A DNA stretch of 64,000 nt from positions 472,388 through 536,387 of the forward strand of contig CAJNDS010002223.1 in NCBI GenBank assembly GCA_905221605.1. Direction: 5' to 3'. Positions 21,773 to 34,368 of the stretch are shown in pieces. The stretch comes from Symbiodinium natans (Eukaryota; Sar; Dinophyceae; Suessiales; Symbiodiniaceae). The notes beneath the pieces are model-generated. The model was not told the DNA's origin. It saw only the letters and a program-made list of their open reading frames with translations, and ran no database searches. The number at the start of each line of letters is the position of its first letter. Position 1 is the stretch's first letter. Position numbers and translations under genes: made by a program.

Positions 21773-21935
21773 CAGTTTCTAAGCATGTTGAGGCCCCTAA
21801 ACTCCCTTAAAATCTCTAAGCGTTAAGTTTCTAAGCATTTTCAGGCCCCTAAACTCCCTTCAAATCTCTAAGCGTTTGAGGCTCCTAGACTCCCTTAACG
21901 TTTCTAAGCACTTTATAAGGCCCCTAAACTCCCTT
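21773..21935. repeat. Direct repeats of about 55 bp, three imperfect copies
   Basis: Units contain TTTCTAAGCATTTT, then AGGCCCCTAAACTCCCTT and AATCTCTAAGCGTT. The third copy is shorter and more diverged. Confidence 0.8.
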
Positions 21936-22289
21936 TTTCCTAGCCCCGGGCTTAGACACGTCGCTTATGCCCGCCCTTTGGGGGGCATCATGCTCCTGAT
22001 GCGCCCCCGGGGTCCCGCCCCGGGAGCCGCTGATGCTCCTGATGCGCGCCTGGGGGTCCCGGGCTGGACCCGCTGATGCTCATGATGCGCGCCCTCTGGG
22101 GGCCTCCGTGGCGACGCAAAAAACCACGAAAAAAAAACCGTTCACCGGCGGCACGCGGGGGTCGGCGGCACTGGCGTCCGGCCTAATTCTGCTTCGCAGA
22201 AGGCCAGAGGCCAGCAAGGCTATTCCCGGGACGACCCGGGCTAAAAGGTCCGCATTTGCTCGGTCCTTTGGGGACCTCGCGCTGCCCGA

Positions 22290-25150
22290 TTTAATGGCTA
22301 CCGCCAATGCCGCCGACCCCATCCTAAGAATTGAAGCACGCTCTGTCCGGCTCAACCCCGACAGGAGGGGGGGTGGGGGGTGGGGGGGTGGGGTGGGGGG
22401 GGTGGGGGGTGTGTGGGTGGGGGGGCGGAAGGCAGGTGGAGGGGGGGGCATATGGGCGGGTGGGGCGGGGGATTGCGGGGGGGAGCGGTCCCGGCTTAAA
22501 AATCAGCTTACCTAGGGCCGCTGAAACCATGAAGCATGGGGCCAGGGCCATGATGGGGAGCGGTCGGAGTGGGCGGAGAGGGCGGGGGGAGTGGAGGAAG
22601 CGGGCATGCGCTGGAGCCCTTGGCACCATAGGGGAAGGCCCTGGGCCGCTGGGGCCATGAAGCCATGGGGCAGAGGGCCATGCGGAGCGGTCGGGGGGAG
22701 TGGAGGAAGCTGGCATGCACTGGAGCCCTTAAAACTCAGTTCAATGGTAGAAGGCTGGACCATGGGACCAGGGCGGAGAGGGCGGGGGGAGTGGAGGAAG
22801 CGGGCATGCACTGGAGCCCTGAAAATTCAGCTTAGGAAGGCTGGGGCCATGGGACCCTGGGGGTAGGGCCCTGGGGCGCTGGGGCCATGAACAACTTAGG
22901 GCCTATGGCAGAAGACCATGGGAGTAGCCATGGGGCGGGGGAGTGGAGGAAGCGGGAATGCGCTGGAGCCCTTAAAACTCAGCTTAGGGCCTAGGGCCGC
23001 TGGGGCCAGAGGGCCATGGGGAGCAGTGGGAGTGGGCGGAGAGGGCGGGGGGAGTGGAGGAAGCGGGCATGCCCTTGGAGCATGCACTGGACCCCTTTAA
23101 ACTCAGCTTAGGGCCTATGGTAGAAGGCTGGGCCATGGGACCATGGGGGTAGGGCCCTGAAGGGGCGCTGGGGCGGGCGGGGTGGAGCAACTTAGCGTCT
23201 ATGGCAGAAGGCTGGGCCATGTTAGAATGGGGGTGAGCCCTAAAACTCAGCTTGGGTATGGTGAAGGCCGGGGCTGGACCTGGGGGTAGGCCCTGGGCCG
23301 CTGGGGCCGAAGGCTTAACCATGGGTGAGCCCTAGCCGTGGGCCAGAGGGCCATGGGGAGCGGTCCCGGAAAGTGGAGGAAGCGGGGCATGCGCTGGAGC
23401 CCTCAGCTTAGGGCCTGGGGCCGCTGGGGCCATGAAGCCATGGGGCCAGAGGGCCATGGGTAGCAGTCGGAGTGGGCAGGGAGTGGAGGAAAATGGCACT
23501 GGAGCCCTTTAAACTCAGCTTGGGGCCTATGGTAGAAGGCTGAACCATGGGACCATGGGGGTAGGGCCCTGGGGCGCTGGGGCCATGAAGCCATGGGGCC
23601 AGCCATGGGGAGCGGTCGGAAGTGGGCGGAGAGGGCGGGCATGGGACCATGGGGGGTGAGCCCCAAAACTCAGCTTGGGTATGGTGAGGGTCTGGGTGCT
23701 GGGGCCATGTTCGAAGCCATGGGGCCAGAGGGCCATGGGAGCGGTCGGAGTGGGCGGAGAGCGCGGGAGGGTGCTGGGGCCATGAAGCCAGCTACGGCGA
23801 GCGGCCGGAGTGGGCGGAGAGACTGGGACACGCGAAGCCATCGGCCATGGGGGCGGTCGGGCGGAAACCGTTAAAACTCAACCATGGAAGCAAAGAGGGC
23901 CAGCAGGCATTGCACTGAGCCCAAAACTCAGCTTGAGGCCTCTGGTAAAGGTTGGGGCGGGGCAGGGGGGGGGGTGGGGGGGGGTGGGGGGGGGGTGGGG
24001 GGGGGGTGGGGGGTGTGGGGGTGGGTGTGGGGTGGGGGGGGGTTGGGGGGGTGGGGGGGGGGGGGGGGGTGGGGGGGGGGGGGGGGTGGGGGGGGGGGGG
24101 TGGGGGGGGGTGGGGGGGGTGTGGTGGGGGGGTGGGGGGGGGGGTGGGGTGGGGGTGGGGGGGCAATGCCATTGCCCTGTCAATAGGCTGGGGCCTGGTA
24201 AAAAGGCTGAGGCCATGGGACGGGGGTGGGGTGGGGTGGGTGGGGGGGGGGGGGGTGGTGGGGGGGGGGTGGGGTGGGGTGGGGGTTGGGGGGGGGGGGG
24301 GGGCGGAGTGGGAGGGGGCGCGGGCGTGCACCGGAGCCCGTTTGAATTTGCATCAAGGGCATGGGGCACAGGGAGGGCGGGCGTGTGCTGGAACCCTTTA
24401 AATCATTGCCTTGTCCGTGGGGCGGGTGGAGCAACTGGCAGAAGGCTGGGTCATGGGAATACGGGGTATGGTGAAGGCTGGTGAAGGCTGGGGCCATGGA
24501 CCTGGGGGTGGCCCTGGGGGCCATGGGACAGGCCTGGGCTGTTGGGGCCATGAAGCCATAGCCAGGGCGGAGAGGGCGGGTGCCGAACATGCATTGGAGC
24601 CTGGCAAGAAGGCTGAGGCCAGGGGGGACCCGGGGGTAGGGGTGGGACCATGTAATTGGGCCCTGAAGCGCTGGGGACATGGGGCCAGCCATGGGACCAT
24701 GGGGGCCCTGGACCATGCGCGTGTCAGGGCTGGGCCGCAGAGGGCATGAAAGAGTGGTCGGGCGCAGTGGAGGAAGCGTTTTTGATAGAAGGCTGGAGCC
24801 AGGCTGCGGGGGCCATGAAGCCGTGGGGCCAGAGGGCCATGGACCTGGGGGTGGGCCTGGGCCGCTGGGGCCATGAAGCCATGGGGCCAGAGGGCCACGG
24901 GGAGCGGTCGGGGGGAGCGGAGGAAGCGGGCACGCACCGGAGCCCTTAAAGTGCCATGGAACCATGGGGGTAGGGCCCTGGGGCGCTGGGGCCATGAAGC
25001 CATGGGGCCAGAGGGTCATGGGGGGGGAAGTGGAGCAAGTGCGAACTGGAGCCCTTAAAACTCAGCTTAGGGCCTTGGGGCCATGGGACCATGGGGAATG
25101 GCGGGGTGGGTGGGGGTGGGGGGTGGGGGTGGGAGCGGCAAGCCTGTCAT
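22290..25150. repeat. Degenerate G-rich minisatellite region
   Basis: About 2.9 kb built from reshuffled modules that recur at variable spacing of roughly 90-300 bp. Examples are GTGGAGGAAGCGGGCATGC, GCCATGAAGCCATGGGGCC, AGCCCTTAAAACTCAGCTTA and GGTAGGGCCCTGGGGCGCTG. The strongly biased composition keeps long frames open on both strands (Gly/Trp-rich on one, Pro/His-rich on the other). I do not regard them as genes. Confidence 0.85.
23960..24305. repeat. G-run tract with G-quadruplex potential
   Basis: Two blocks (about 23962-24165 and 24225-24303) are almost entirely GGGGG runs separated by single T, TGT or TT. Another G-run block is at 22365-22480. Such runs could form stacked G-quadruplexes and are error-prone in assemblies. 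Confidence 0.9.
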
Positions 25151-25555
25151 AGATGAGGTGGAAGGTCTAACACGCAGTGGGTCTTCACTGACGCCGCCGC
25201 ATATTGGTATATTAATATACGAGGCGATTGTTATATTGTAAAGAGTTTCGGACATGCCGAAAGGGTCTCGGGGTGCACTGGCCGGCTGATCTTTGAGCGT
25301 GTGGGGTATATGTTTTATTGAGAATGTCGATGTTCGCACATTCCAGAGTCTTCGTTGTAGGATGAAGCTCGCATTTCGGCTTGGGACATCGGGGTTTGGC
25401 ATTTGCCGGTTCATCTCCGGGGCTGGGTTTTGGCCTTCCAGGTCGATGTCATCACTGAAGTTGATAGTTCAAGCTGAAGGGCACCACCAAGAGCGGCCGA
25501 GAAACCCTAAACCCCCCACAACCCCTAAATCTTCAAGAGCCCTCATGCAAAAAAT

Positions 25556-25632
25556 CATGCAAAGCACTTTCAAAGCTATTCAAAGCTCATTCAAAGCTCA
25601 TTCAAAGCTCATTCAAAGCTGATTCAAAGCTC
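25556..25632. repeat. CAAAGCTCATT tandem repeat
   Basis: About six 11-bp units of CAAAGCTCATT with small variants, directly before a candidate exon. Confidence 0.85.
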
Positions 25633-25644
25633 ATTTTCCACCAG

Positions 25645-25697
25645 TTGGCTCGCGGCGCCGCCCTGACCGCGGTGGCCAAGCTCGAGGCTCTGCAAGG
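25645..25697 (+). CDS. Candidate coiled-coil exon
   Basis: Follows TTCCACCAG| and reads LARGAALTAVAKLEALQ, an Ala/Leu-rich helical segment. The right boundary at GCAAGG is uncertain. Confidence 0.45.
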
Positions 25698-25699
25698 GG

Positions 25700-27455
25700 G
25701 GAGGGAACTTTGCAAAACTGCCTTCTCGGGGTGCTTTGAGCTTAGAGGGGGGTCCGAGGTCCTCTCCCCTTTTTTTTGCCGAGAGAGGTTTTGGTCCCTT
25801 TTTGGTAGAGTCGTTCTGAAGCTGCCAGAATTTGGCAAGATGTGGTTGTACCTCAACGAAGAAGCAGAGAGAGTCCCATTTGCCCTAGCCACTCAAGCCG
25901 CAACCCGCTTTACTATGTACAGTGTAATCTATGTTTTGCAGCCTTTGGGATCTTTGTCCTGTGCTTCAACTGGTAGGACCCCCCGAAGGGCGGCACAACA
26001 CTTTGGGGGTATGGGGTTTTGCGTCTTGGAATCCTGACCTCTGGGCATCCTGATTTTGGGGATGGTTTGGGCTGGGGTTTGGCAGGGGCTGAGTACAGGG
26101 GTCCAAAACCGCAAAGAAGGCTGCAGCACGAGCGCTGTCGCAAAGCTGCGCGGAGAGCAATGGTGCAGAAAAGACCGGGCGCTTCGTGACAGAAGGCTTT
26201 CTGGCTTGATCCCCCATGAATGCCCTTGACTTCTTGAGGGGTTGGCCTGGGAGGCTTGAGTTTCGGCGGGGAGGCGGCGTTGGATTTCAGCATGCTTCCG
26301 TTCATGGCCAACTTAAGCTGGAGCTGGCAGTCAAGGGACCTCTGAATACAGCGCCTTGCCTCGAGCTTCCCGAGCCTTCCCGCATGGCCTACTGAGCTCT
26401 GAGACCTTGAGCTCCATCCAAAACACCCTAAACCCTAAACCCTAAACCCTAAACCCGAACCCCTAAACCCTAAACCCTCAACTTCATCCCCTTAGAACCC
26501 TTCCATGAGCCCCCCCCCAACCTTGAATCGCAGCCGTGTGGCTTGACAGGCTGTGCCATGAGAAGTAGGGCAAAAGGGCGAAGGCACCCTGAACCCTGGC
26601 GCTAAGGACGAAAGGGTTTCGTGTTTGAGGCTGTCGGGATATTTGGGGCTTATCTGCTTCTCTCCACTGCAGGGACACCTTGTTCAGGGTCCGGAGGCTG
26701 CATCTGCCTACAGCTCTCTCGGCAAAGTGCAGGGTGCCATGTAGGACATGTAGGACAGCCGGAGCATTAAAAGCCCCAACTCGGCTCGAAAAGCCGGACA
26801 AAGGTAGCCAAAAAGCTGCACTACGGGATCCCTATAAGTACCCTAAAGTCACGTAAACCTCAACAGCCCTCTAAGCCTGCAAAGGTTCTGTAGAGTTTTT
26901 AGTACGGAGTTGTACAGAGTTGTGCAGCCCTTGGCACGCCTCCAGCTACGGGCTCCCATGCAGGCTCCTGGCACTGCCAGATCCCCTCTGTACGATCTCG
27001 TCCGCTGGACTTAGCCCCCCCCCCCCCCAACCAAAAACAAAAATATGAAGCCAGCGATTACGATTAGAAGCCGTAGGACCCCCCTACGTACTCTATTTGG
27101 AAGCATTTAGGGTTTTTTTACGTCAAACAACCCCTACGTACTCTATTTGGAAGGGTCAGCTGAGCTTTTTTTGGAGACGAAACGTTGACACTCCAGGGTT
27201 GCAGGGCCTCCGCGCGTTGTAAAGCCGACCGGCTTCAGGCCCCATAGCATAAAAGGGCGGCAGCAGGTCATAAAAAGGGTTTAGGGTTTAGGGGTAAAGA
27301 TCATCAGATCTCTGAGGCAAGGTCTTTGACAGAGGCCTTGTGTGGCCGTTTATAGGGTTTGGGGCTTCTGCCCAACTAACAAATGTCGCCAAATACACCT
27401 AAGAACCTCTGAAGCTCGCTGAGTGTCAGCGTAAGAAGTTGCAACAGCTTCTCTA
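25700..27455. other. Host spacer without a supported gene
   Basis: A 130-codon frame at 25645-26037 extends from the candidate exon but has no domain. A short CCCTAAA array sits at 26427-26480. Two copies of CCCCTACGTACTCTATTTGGAAG occur at about 27080 and 27130 (a direct repeat spaced about 50 bp; first 20 bases CCCCTACGTACTCTATTTGG). Confidence 0.45.
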
Positions 27456-27583
27456 GCATCTGGGGGTTTTCCGAAAATAGGGGTACCCTTTTTTTGGGGG
27501 GTCCCTTTAAGGGGGATTCTATTGTATTTGGGGTATGCAAGGGGTGCCCCCCCCCCCCCCCCCCTACTTTGGAAATGCCCCCC
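27456..27583. mobile_element. Fold-back element, family A copy 4
   Basis: The left end GGGGGTTTTCCGAAAATAGG is partly complemented at the right end. The right arm is interrupted by an 18-base C run. The interior holds the family segment in reverse orientation (AAGGGGGATTCTATT). Confidence 0.7.
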
Positions 27584-27587
27584 ACCC

Positions 27588-27754
27588 TAAACCCTCAACC
27601 CTAAACCCGAAACCCTAAACCCTAAACTGGCCCTAAACCCTAAACCCCCTAAACCCTAAACCCTAAACCCTAAACCCTAAACCCTAAACCCTAAACCCTA
27701 AACCCTAAACCCTAAACCCTAAACCCTAAACCCTAAACCCTAAACCCTAAACCC
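27588..27754. repeat. CCCTAAA array
   Basis: About 165 bp. The first third is degenerate and the rest is nearly perfect. Confidence 0.96.
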
Positions 27755-27763
27755 CATCTCTTG

Positions 27764-27835
27764 GAGCTCCAGAGGCCGAGGAGGGCCCTCGCTCGGTCAA
27801 GGAGCTCAGGCTGGTCCAGGGCCTCTTGGGAGTCG
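27764..27835 (+). CDS. Possible exon
   Basis: Open frame reading GAPEAEEGPRSVKELRLVQG and LLG between telomere-like arrays of opposite orientation. Splice sites are not clear. Confidence 0.35.
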
Positions 27836-27842
27836 TCTTTTT

Positions 27843-28080
27843 AAGGTTTAGGGTTTAGGGTTTAGGGCTTAGGGTTTAGGGTTTAGGGTTTAGGGTTCAG
27901 GGTTTAAGGTTTAGGGTTTAGGGTTTAGGGTTTAGGGTTTAGGGCTTAGGGTTTGGGGTTTAGGGTTTAGGGTTGTTTGGGGTTTAGGGTTTAGGGTTTA
28001 GGGTTTAGGGTTTAGGGTTTAGAGTTTAGGGTTTAGGGTTTCGGGTTTAGGGTTTAGGGTGTAGGGTTTAGGGTTTAGGG
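27843..28080. repeat. TTTAGGG array
   Basis: About 235 bp of TTTAGGG with scattered variants. It is inverted relative to the array at 27588-27754, so the pair can form a large hairpin around 27.8 kb. Confidence 0.96.
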
Positions 28081-28359
28081 GTCAGCATACGCGCTAGCTT
28101 CAATGCCAGCTTTCTTGGATTTCTTGGATTGGTGCACGCACCTCAACTCTGCACGTGCTCCGCACATCACTCACATGCGCAGCATGAAGCCAGACATTCA
28201 CTAAACCCTAAATCCTAAACCCTAAACCCTAAGCCCTAAAGTGCGCTGCTGGCCATGTCCCTCCTGTGCTGAGCGCGAGCTGGTTTGCGGATGCGGATAC
28301 GTGTACGTGTACGAATAAGGGGTTCAGGGTGGTTGCCCACATGTGTGTATGTCTGTGTG

Positions 28360-28855
<496 letters not shown>

Positions 28856-29174
28856 GGGTCGGGTCCGGTTCGGGTCAGGTCGAGTCGAGTCGGGGCACGC
28901 ACGCATGCACAACACCACGCTTAGTACAATAAAAGCCTACACCCTTCGGGGCCGAACTAGACCAAGCTAAAACCCCAGCTCAGGCCTCGGCACACCTAGA
29001 AAAAAGCTCCACCCTTGGACCAGGCAAGCCATTGAGATCCAGGAGCAGCCTTCAACCAGCTGCATCGTGCACGTCGGTGTTGAAAGCTTCTGATGTCTCC
29101 TTATAAACACACCTTAGGGCTGCGGAGCTTCAACCCGAAACCCAAAAACCCAGACCCTGAACCCTGAGAGACAG

Positions 29175-29220
29175 GAGCTGCGCAAGAGGCTTACCACGGC
29201 AGAGGAGGAGGCCGCAACAG
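29175..29220 (+). CDS. Candidate coiled-coil exon
   Basis: Follows GAGACAG| and reads ELRKRLTTAEEEAAT to GCAACAG|. The heptad pattern is strong. The donor side reads |GGGGAT, so the boundary may lie elsewhere. Confidence 0.5.
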
Positions 29221-29700
29221 GGGATTCGCCAGGGCCGCTGGTGCACAATGCGTCTTGGGACAGGATACCTGTTAACCTTTTGGGTGTTAGAGCTTATGGG
29301 ATTTCGTTGGGGCCTTATTTGTTGCAGTGCCATTGAGGCCGCGAGCATGTCAATCATGGGATAGTGGTAGAACCCCCCTCAGGGACTGTCTGAAGTCCCA
29401 AAAGCCCCCAAAGTGCCTGCCCGAAATGCTGGTGTATTGAAACCCCTCAGCATCCCGCAGCCCTAGACAGCCCGAGATACGAGACCCCCCCAAAACTTCT
29501 AGACTCTCATTGCATGATCATCATGCATGTCCCCAAAACAAAAACGCTCCAAAGCCTGACGCTCTACAACCTCCAGGCCCTAAAACCCTACCATACCGCA
29601 CCCAAAGCTCTGAGGCCCTAAACCTAAGACCCTTACCATACTATGAATCCTAAACCCTAAACCCGAAACCCTAAACCCTAAACCCTAAGCTCCAAAACAG

Positions 29701-29766
29701 GCCCTGGCCCTCCGGCGCCGGCTGCGAGCAGCGGAGCTGGAGGCGCAGCAGTCGGAAGCCTTGGCG
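29701..29766 (+). CDS. Candidate coiled-coil exon
   Basis: Follows CAAAACAG| and reads ALALRRRLRAAELEAQQSEA then LA, among the most obvious coiled-coil peptides in the window. The donor is unclear because of a G run. Confidence 0.55.
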
Positions 29767-30800
29767 GGGGGCCCCAATGAGGGTCCCCTTTTCATGGTGT
29801 AGGATTGTAGTTTTTTTGCGCGGCCTCTTTACGGGACCCCACAGATGGAATCAGGGTTTAAGTGTTCAGGGGCTTTGCTTTAGGATTCAGGACGTTTGTA
29901 GGGCGTGCGCTGCTGCTTTTGTCATACGAGTGCAAAGGTCCTAGAGAAAAGCAGCCTGATAAGGCCCGCAACCTAAAGTGGCGCTCAGGTCCATCGACTA
30001 CGTCGGGAGCCTAGCTGATCTTTTCGGAGTTTAGGGCGCAGGGGTGGGCATGGCTGGAAAGGATGTAAGATGGTGTCAGTGCAAGCACGGCAACTGCATG
30101 CCTTCCGGTCGCAAGCTGGAGCACTCAGGGGGTCCGGAGCCTTGTTATTGGAGCCATCCTCGGAAAGGTGTTGGGTGCCAAGTGCCAACTTGCTAATTTT
30201 CAGAACTTTTCGGAAGGTTAAGGGCACGCCGTGTTTTTGTCTTTTGAGTTTTTCTGCCTTTCCGCCTTGCATGCCTCCACACACGGTCGCTGAACGTCAG
30301 ATCCAGTCGGCTGCGTGAAGACTCTGACTCTGAGGCAACGACCTGCACCAGTGCGAGGCAAACAGCGGTCCTGTTCCCCCCCCCAAACCCTCTAAATCCT
30401 ACACTAAGACACCCCAAACTCCCTAAACCCCAGAAAGCACTTACATCCCTTCAAGCCGTTGTTGCATGATTCCTCGTCGGCTTGGTGTTAGGGCACAGCT
30501 TCGGATTCCTAGATATGTGTCCTGGGCTCTCTAAGCCGCTAAGCCCGAAACTCTACTGGTGCCCGCAACTCCAGAACCCTGAAGCTGCTTGAGCTGAAGA
30601 CTTGAGACACTAAGCCCCAACCTGCAAGCATCAGCAATGCGGCTTTCGCCCGCGATTATTCTTTCTGAACTTGAGGGGTTTTGGGGGAGGTTTGGGTTCC
30701 ACAGTGTTTTGGCTTCAGCTGTCTTGAGTCAGTTAGCGGACGTCGGCTAAGGGCCCTAGGGCCCAAACCCCAAAGCCGAAAGCCTAAACCCTAGCCCTAA
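29767..30800. other. Host spacer without a supported gene
   Basis: GC-mixed sequence with no domain, no clear exon and no long repeat. Confidence 0.5.
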
Positions 30801-30807
30801 GCCCCAA

Positions 30808-30956
30808 GCCCCAAACCCCAAACCCCAAACCCTAAAACCTAAAAACTAAAAACCCTAAACCCTAAACCCTAAACCCTAAACCCTAAACCCTAAACCCTAA
30901 ACCCTAAACCCTAAACCCTAAACCCTAAACCCTAAACCCTAAACCCTAAACCCTAG
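30808..30956. repeat. CCCTAAA array
   Basis: Starts with CCCCAAA and CCTAAAA variants and then has about 17 perfect units. Confidence 0.96.
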
Positions 30957-30965
30957 ACAAAGCCA

Positions 30966-30999
30966 GGGCCTGCTGACCTCAAAGCTGAAGAAAGGGGAG
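30966..30999 (+). CDS. Possible short exon
   Basis: Lies between AAGCCAG| and GGGGAG|GTCCCT and reads GLLTSKLKKGE. Splice dinucleotides are canonical. Confidence 0.35.
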
Positions 31000-31064
31000 G
31001 TCCCTGCCCGCACGGTTGTCGGATTGAAGGCTTCCAGGCTTGGGCTTCGGGTTTGCAAGGGGTT

Positions 31065-31182
31065 TGGGTTTTGGGTTTAGGGATTAGGGTTTAGGGTTTA
31101 GGGTACAGGGTTTAGGGTTTAGGGTTTTAGGGTATTGGGGTTTGGGGTTTAGGGTTTCGGGGTTTGGGGTTTAGGGTTTAGG
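31065..31182. repeat. TTTAGGG array, degenerate
   Basis: About 115 bp with TTTGGGG and TATTGGGG variants. Confidence 0.93.
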
Positions 31183-31454
31183 GTGGGCTTTGCACGCCAA
31201 TGAGCTCCCAAAGCCCCCTCAGCCGGAAACCCCCCGAAGGCTTCGAGGCCCCAAAGTGGCCCAAACTCCGCAAGATCCCCACGCCGCAAGCCCTAGCACA
31301 TCCCTTTCCTGGCCCAGCCCTAATGAATTACGGTGTTCCGTTCTCTGAATTGAGGTATTGGGGATGTTCTTTTTTCCCCACCCTCGGTGTGGGGTTGTTA
31401 GATTTCAAACTCAACTCTTCTCCTCGCCCGGAACTCTTCTCCTCGCCCGGTCTC

Positions 31455-31655
31455 AACCTTAGAGTCTCCCTGGAGTACCCCAGAGAGTGCCCAGCCCAGA
31501 GTCTTATTGGAGTGCCCAACCCCCAAAGTCTCCCTGGAGTGCCCACCACCAGAGTCTCCCTGGAGTGCCCAGAGTCTGCCTGGAGTGCCCAACCCCAGTG
31601 CCCCCGGAGTGCCCAGCCCCAGAGTGTCCCTGGAGTGGCCAACCCCAGAATATCT
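31455..31655. repeat. CTGGAGTGCCC minisatellite
   Basis: About eight imperfect units of CAGAGTCTCCCTGGAGTGCC of variable length. Frames on both strands are open because the unit has no stop in several frames. I do not call a gene. Confidence 0.85.
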
Positions 31656-31659
31656 CTAC

Positions 31660-33000
31660 CGAGAGAGGGTGGGGATGTTCGAAGTAAACTTTATTTTATT
31701 TTTTATTTTTTTTTTTGGGGGGGGGGGCATTGAGGCTGAGGGCGACGTTCGGGATTGTTGAAAGGTTCTGGAGCTTCTGCATTGTGGGCGCACGCCCAAA
31801 CTGTATCACCCGAAATTATGGGCGACGAAACAGCAACATGAACCATGGTTGTTAGCTTCAACAACGTACCTTCTGACAGCTAACAACAAGCCTGGCAGCC
31901 TTTTGCTCCCCTGTTGGCCTGCACTGCGCGCATTCGCTCAGGTTCGCTTCCCTGTTTGGCGGTTGTCTTGCCCCGTCTCTTCTTCTGTGTCTTCCCTTCC
32001 TTATTTCTCTTCCTCGGCGCCTTTCTCGCCGGCATTTCGCTTGCCATTCACCGAAGGCTAGCTGCAACGGCAGGAGAGTTTCCATTCCTGGATGACGCTC
32101 TTTGGTCCCTCACGATCACAGCTGCGGCATGCGAGGAACAAATGTCTAATGACCTTCTCAACTTGTTCCACGGTGGCCCTAGCCTTGGGCCTCTTATAGG
32201 AATCCGTGGAGCCCAAATCTTCTAAGGACCGAAGTGAGAAGAAAGCGCCCTCAAGCGCCCCAAAGCGCCTAAACTCCCAAGATCTGCACGAAGCTTCGTG
32301 TGCTTGCAGCAGGTGGCATCGGCTCCACCTAACCGCCCCGTGACGCGCGACGGGCGCAGGTTGGCCTCCCATAGCATAGCTGTCTGTGCTGGAGCTTGGG
32401 GGTTTAGCATGGCTTGGCTGAACCCCCAGGCCTAAAGTCCTAGACCTAAAAGCTGTGTTCTTGAGACTGAGTTTCTATGAGGGCATTGCTAGGGCATTGC
32501 TAGGGCTGCTTTGGGCCAGGGGGGCGAATCGAACTATGATTCCTGCCATAACTTGCCGCCGAGGCCGGCGACGCCAGCCACGAAGCCTCCTCGCGGGCTC
32601 AGCAGCGAAGCTGAGCCGCAAATAGACAAACGGTCGGTTTCAGATGGGATTTGTTTTTCTTGTTTAGGGTTTAGGGTTTAGGGTTTAGGGTTTAGGGCTT
32701 AGGGCTTAGGGTTTAGGGTCTAGGGTTCAGATGGGATTTGGGTTTTTGATGATTTAGACTTGTATGAAGTCTACGGTAGAACCCTGTGGATGGTCCCTCT
32801 CAGTTGCTTCATATGTCGTGCTCCCTGAAGAGTCCCTGAAGCCTCCGTAGACTCAAAAGGCTTCATCCAACTGCCCGAAACTGAAATCATTCAACCCTCG
32901 ACCCTAAACCCTAAACGCTACCCTATTGCAACACTCAAGCCCAATGCCCCAGCAAAGAAGGTGCAGGTCCCAACTCCTCCCGCAAACCCTGCAAGCCCAG
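31660..33000. other. Host spacer without a supported gene
   Basis: Includes a T-run/G-run at about 31705-31728 and a small TTTAGGG array at 32664-32728. Open frames up to 104 codons show no recognisable domain. Confidence 0.45.
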
Positions 33001-33040
33001 GACGAGCTGGAGGCACTTGCGATCCAGGACGGCCGGGCTG
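33001..33040 (+). CDS. Candidate coiled-coil exon
   Basis: Lies exactly between GCAAGCCCAG| and GGGCTG|GTTTTG and reads DELEALAIQDGRA. It is 40 bp. Together with the island at 56779 it brackets the viral insertion, so the insertion would lie in an intron. Confidence 0.55.
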
Positions 33041-33396
33041 GTTTTGAGCTGTTCGTTTGGGGGATCTCTGCTATAAGAACCTGAAAGGAATGAACCCTAA
33101 ACCCTAAACCCTAAAACCTAAACCCTAAACCCTAAACCCTAAACCCTAAACCCAAAACCTTGAAGGCAGGTTAAAAGTTGAGAGTGCTTCCGAGCGTGGG
33201 GTCTGTCATGGGCTCTGGGGATGCACCACGTAAACCACATAAGAGTTGAGATTCCACGTCAGCCCAAAACCCACCGGACGGAAATCAGAAGCGTCAAACA
33301 GGGATCAATGAAGGAAAACGGTGATCAACAAATTCAGAGCCTTCAAAAAGACAGAAAGGAAGGAAAGGAAGGGAGGAGGAAGCCCGAATATCGTAA

Positions 33397-33496
33397 CCTA
33401 AACTCTAAACCCTAAACCCTAAACCCTAAACCCTAAACCCTAAACCCTAAACCCTAAACCCTAAACCCTAAACCCTAAACCCTAAACCCTAAACCC
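33397..33496. repeat. CCCTAAA array
   Basis: About 14 units, nearly perfect. A shorter array lies at 33094-33154. Confidence 0.96.
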
Positions 33497-33568
33497 AGAT
33501 TTGTTCAAAGGCCTCAGCCCTGGCAAAGCGGAAAGCAACACCAAGCCCATGGTTTGGAACCTTTCCCC

Positions 33569-33645
33569 TTTAGGGTTTAGGGTTTAGGGTTTAGGGTTTA
33601 GGGTTTAGGGTTTAGGGTTTAGGGTTTAGGGTTTAGGGTTTAGGG
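33569..33645. repeat. TTTAGGG array
   Basis: Eleven perfect units, inverted relative to the array at 33397-33496. Another array lies at 34127-34180. Confidence 0.96.
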
Positions 33646-34368
33646 CGAGACCTAAAAATCCAATGAAAGACTCGGCAAAGCAAAAGGGCTGCACTGACAC
33701 TGTTGCAAATCGCTGCTATGAAGCTCAAGCCATATTTTGGTATTTTGATGCTTGTGAATAGGCAGAACTGCTTTCAATTTACCATATTTGCAGTTTGTGA
33801 AAGGTGGAAATGGCGCAACTTGTCGTGTTTGGAATAGGCACAAATGCTGCAATTGACAATATCTGCTGCCTGCGAATAGGCAGAAATGTCTTACTTTACA
33901 GTACTTGTCCTCTAGGGCTTTCAGTGCTTGATCCTTCTTTGATCCCTGGATTTCGATTTCTGTGGATTCCTGTTTGATTTTTTCCCTCACCAAACACCAA
34001 ACCCCCATGAAGGAGGATGAATTTGCGGCATCAGTGTTTTAGGATTGCCCTGCAACGAGCCTTGACAAACAAAGCGACTGTTCAGGAAAAGCGGCGGAGT
34101 GCCACACGTCTGAATTCTCCATTTTGGTTTAGGGTTTAGGGTTTAGGGTTAGGGTTTAGGGTTTAGGGTTTAGGGGTTAGGGTCTTCCTAGGGCTTCGGA
34201 TTCAAGTAAATTTCGGCGTAAGCCTCTACGAAGCGGATGCGGTTCGTTCCAAGTTTACATCGGTGCCACGGTTTTCTAGACTTCCTGGAAGGTTGAGGTT
34301 CAGGACTCTGCTTGTCCCAGGGCTTGCGGACGGGAGGGTAACTCAGGGCCCAGCAGTTAGGCTGAAGA

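Noticed and set aside
23792-25019. Long Pro/His-rich and Gly-rich open frames on both strands
   Set aside because: They arise from G-run and minisatellite composition; neither strand shows protein-like sequence.
31200-31733. 177-codon frame over the CTGGAGTGCCC minisatellite
   Set aside because: Repeat-driven open frame with no domain, open on the other strand too.
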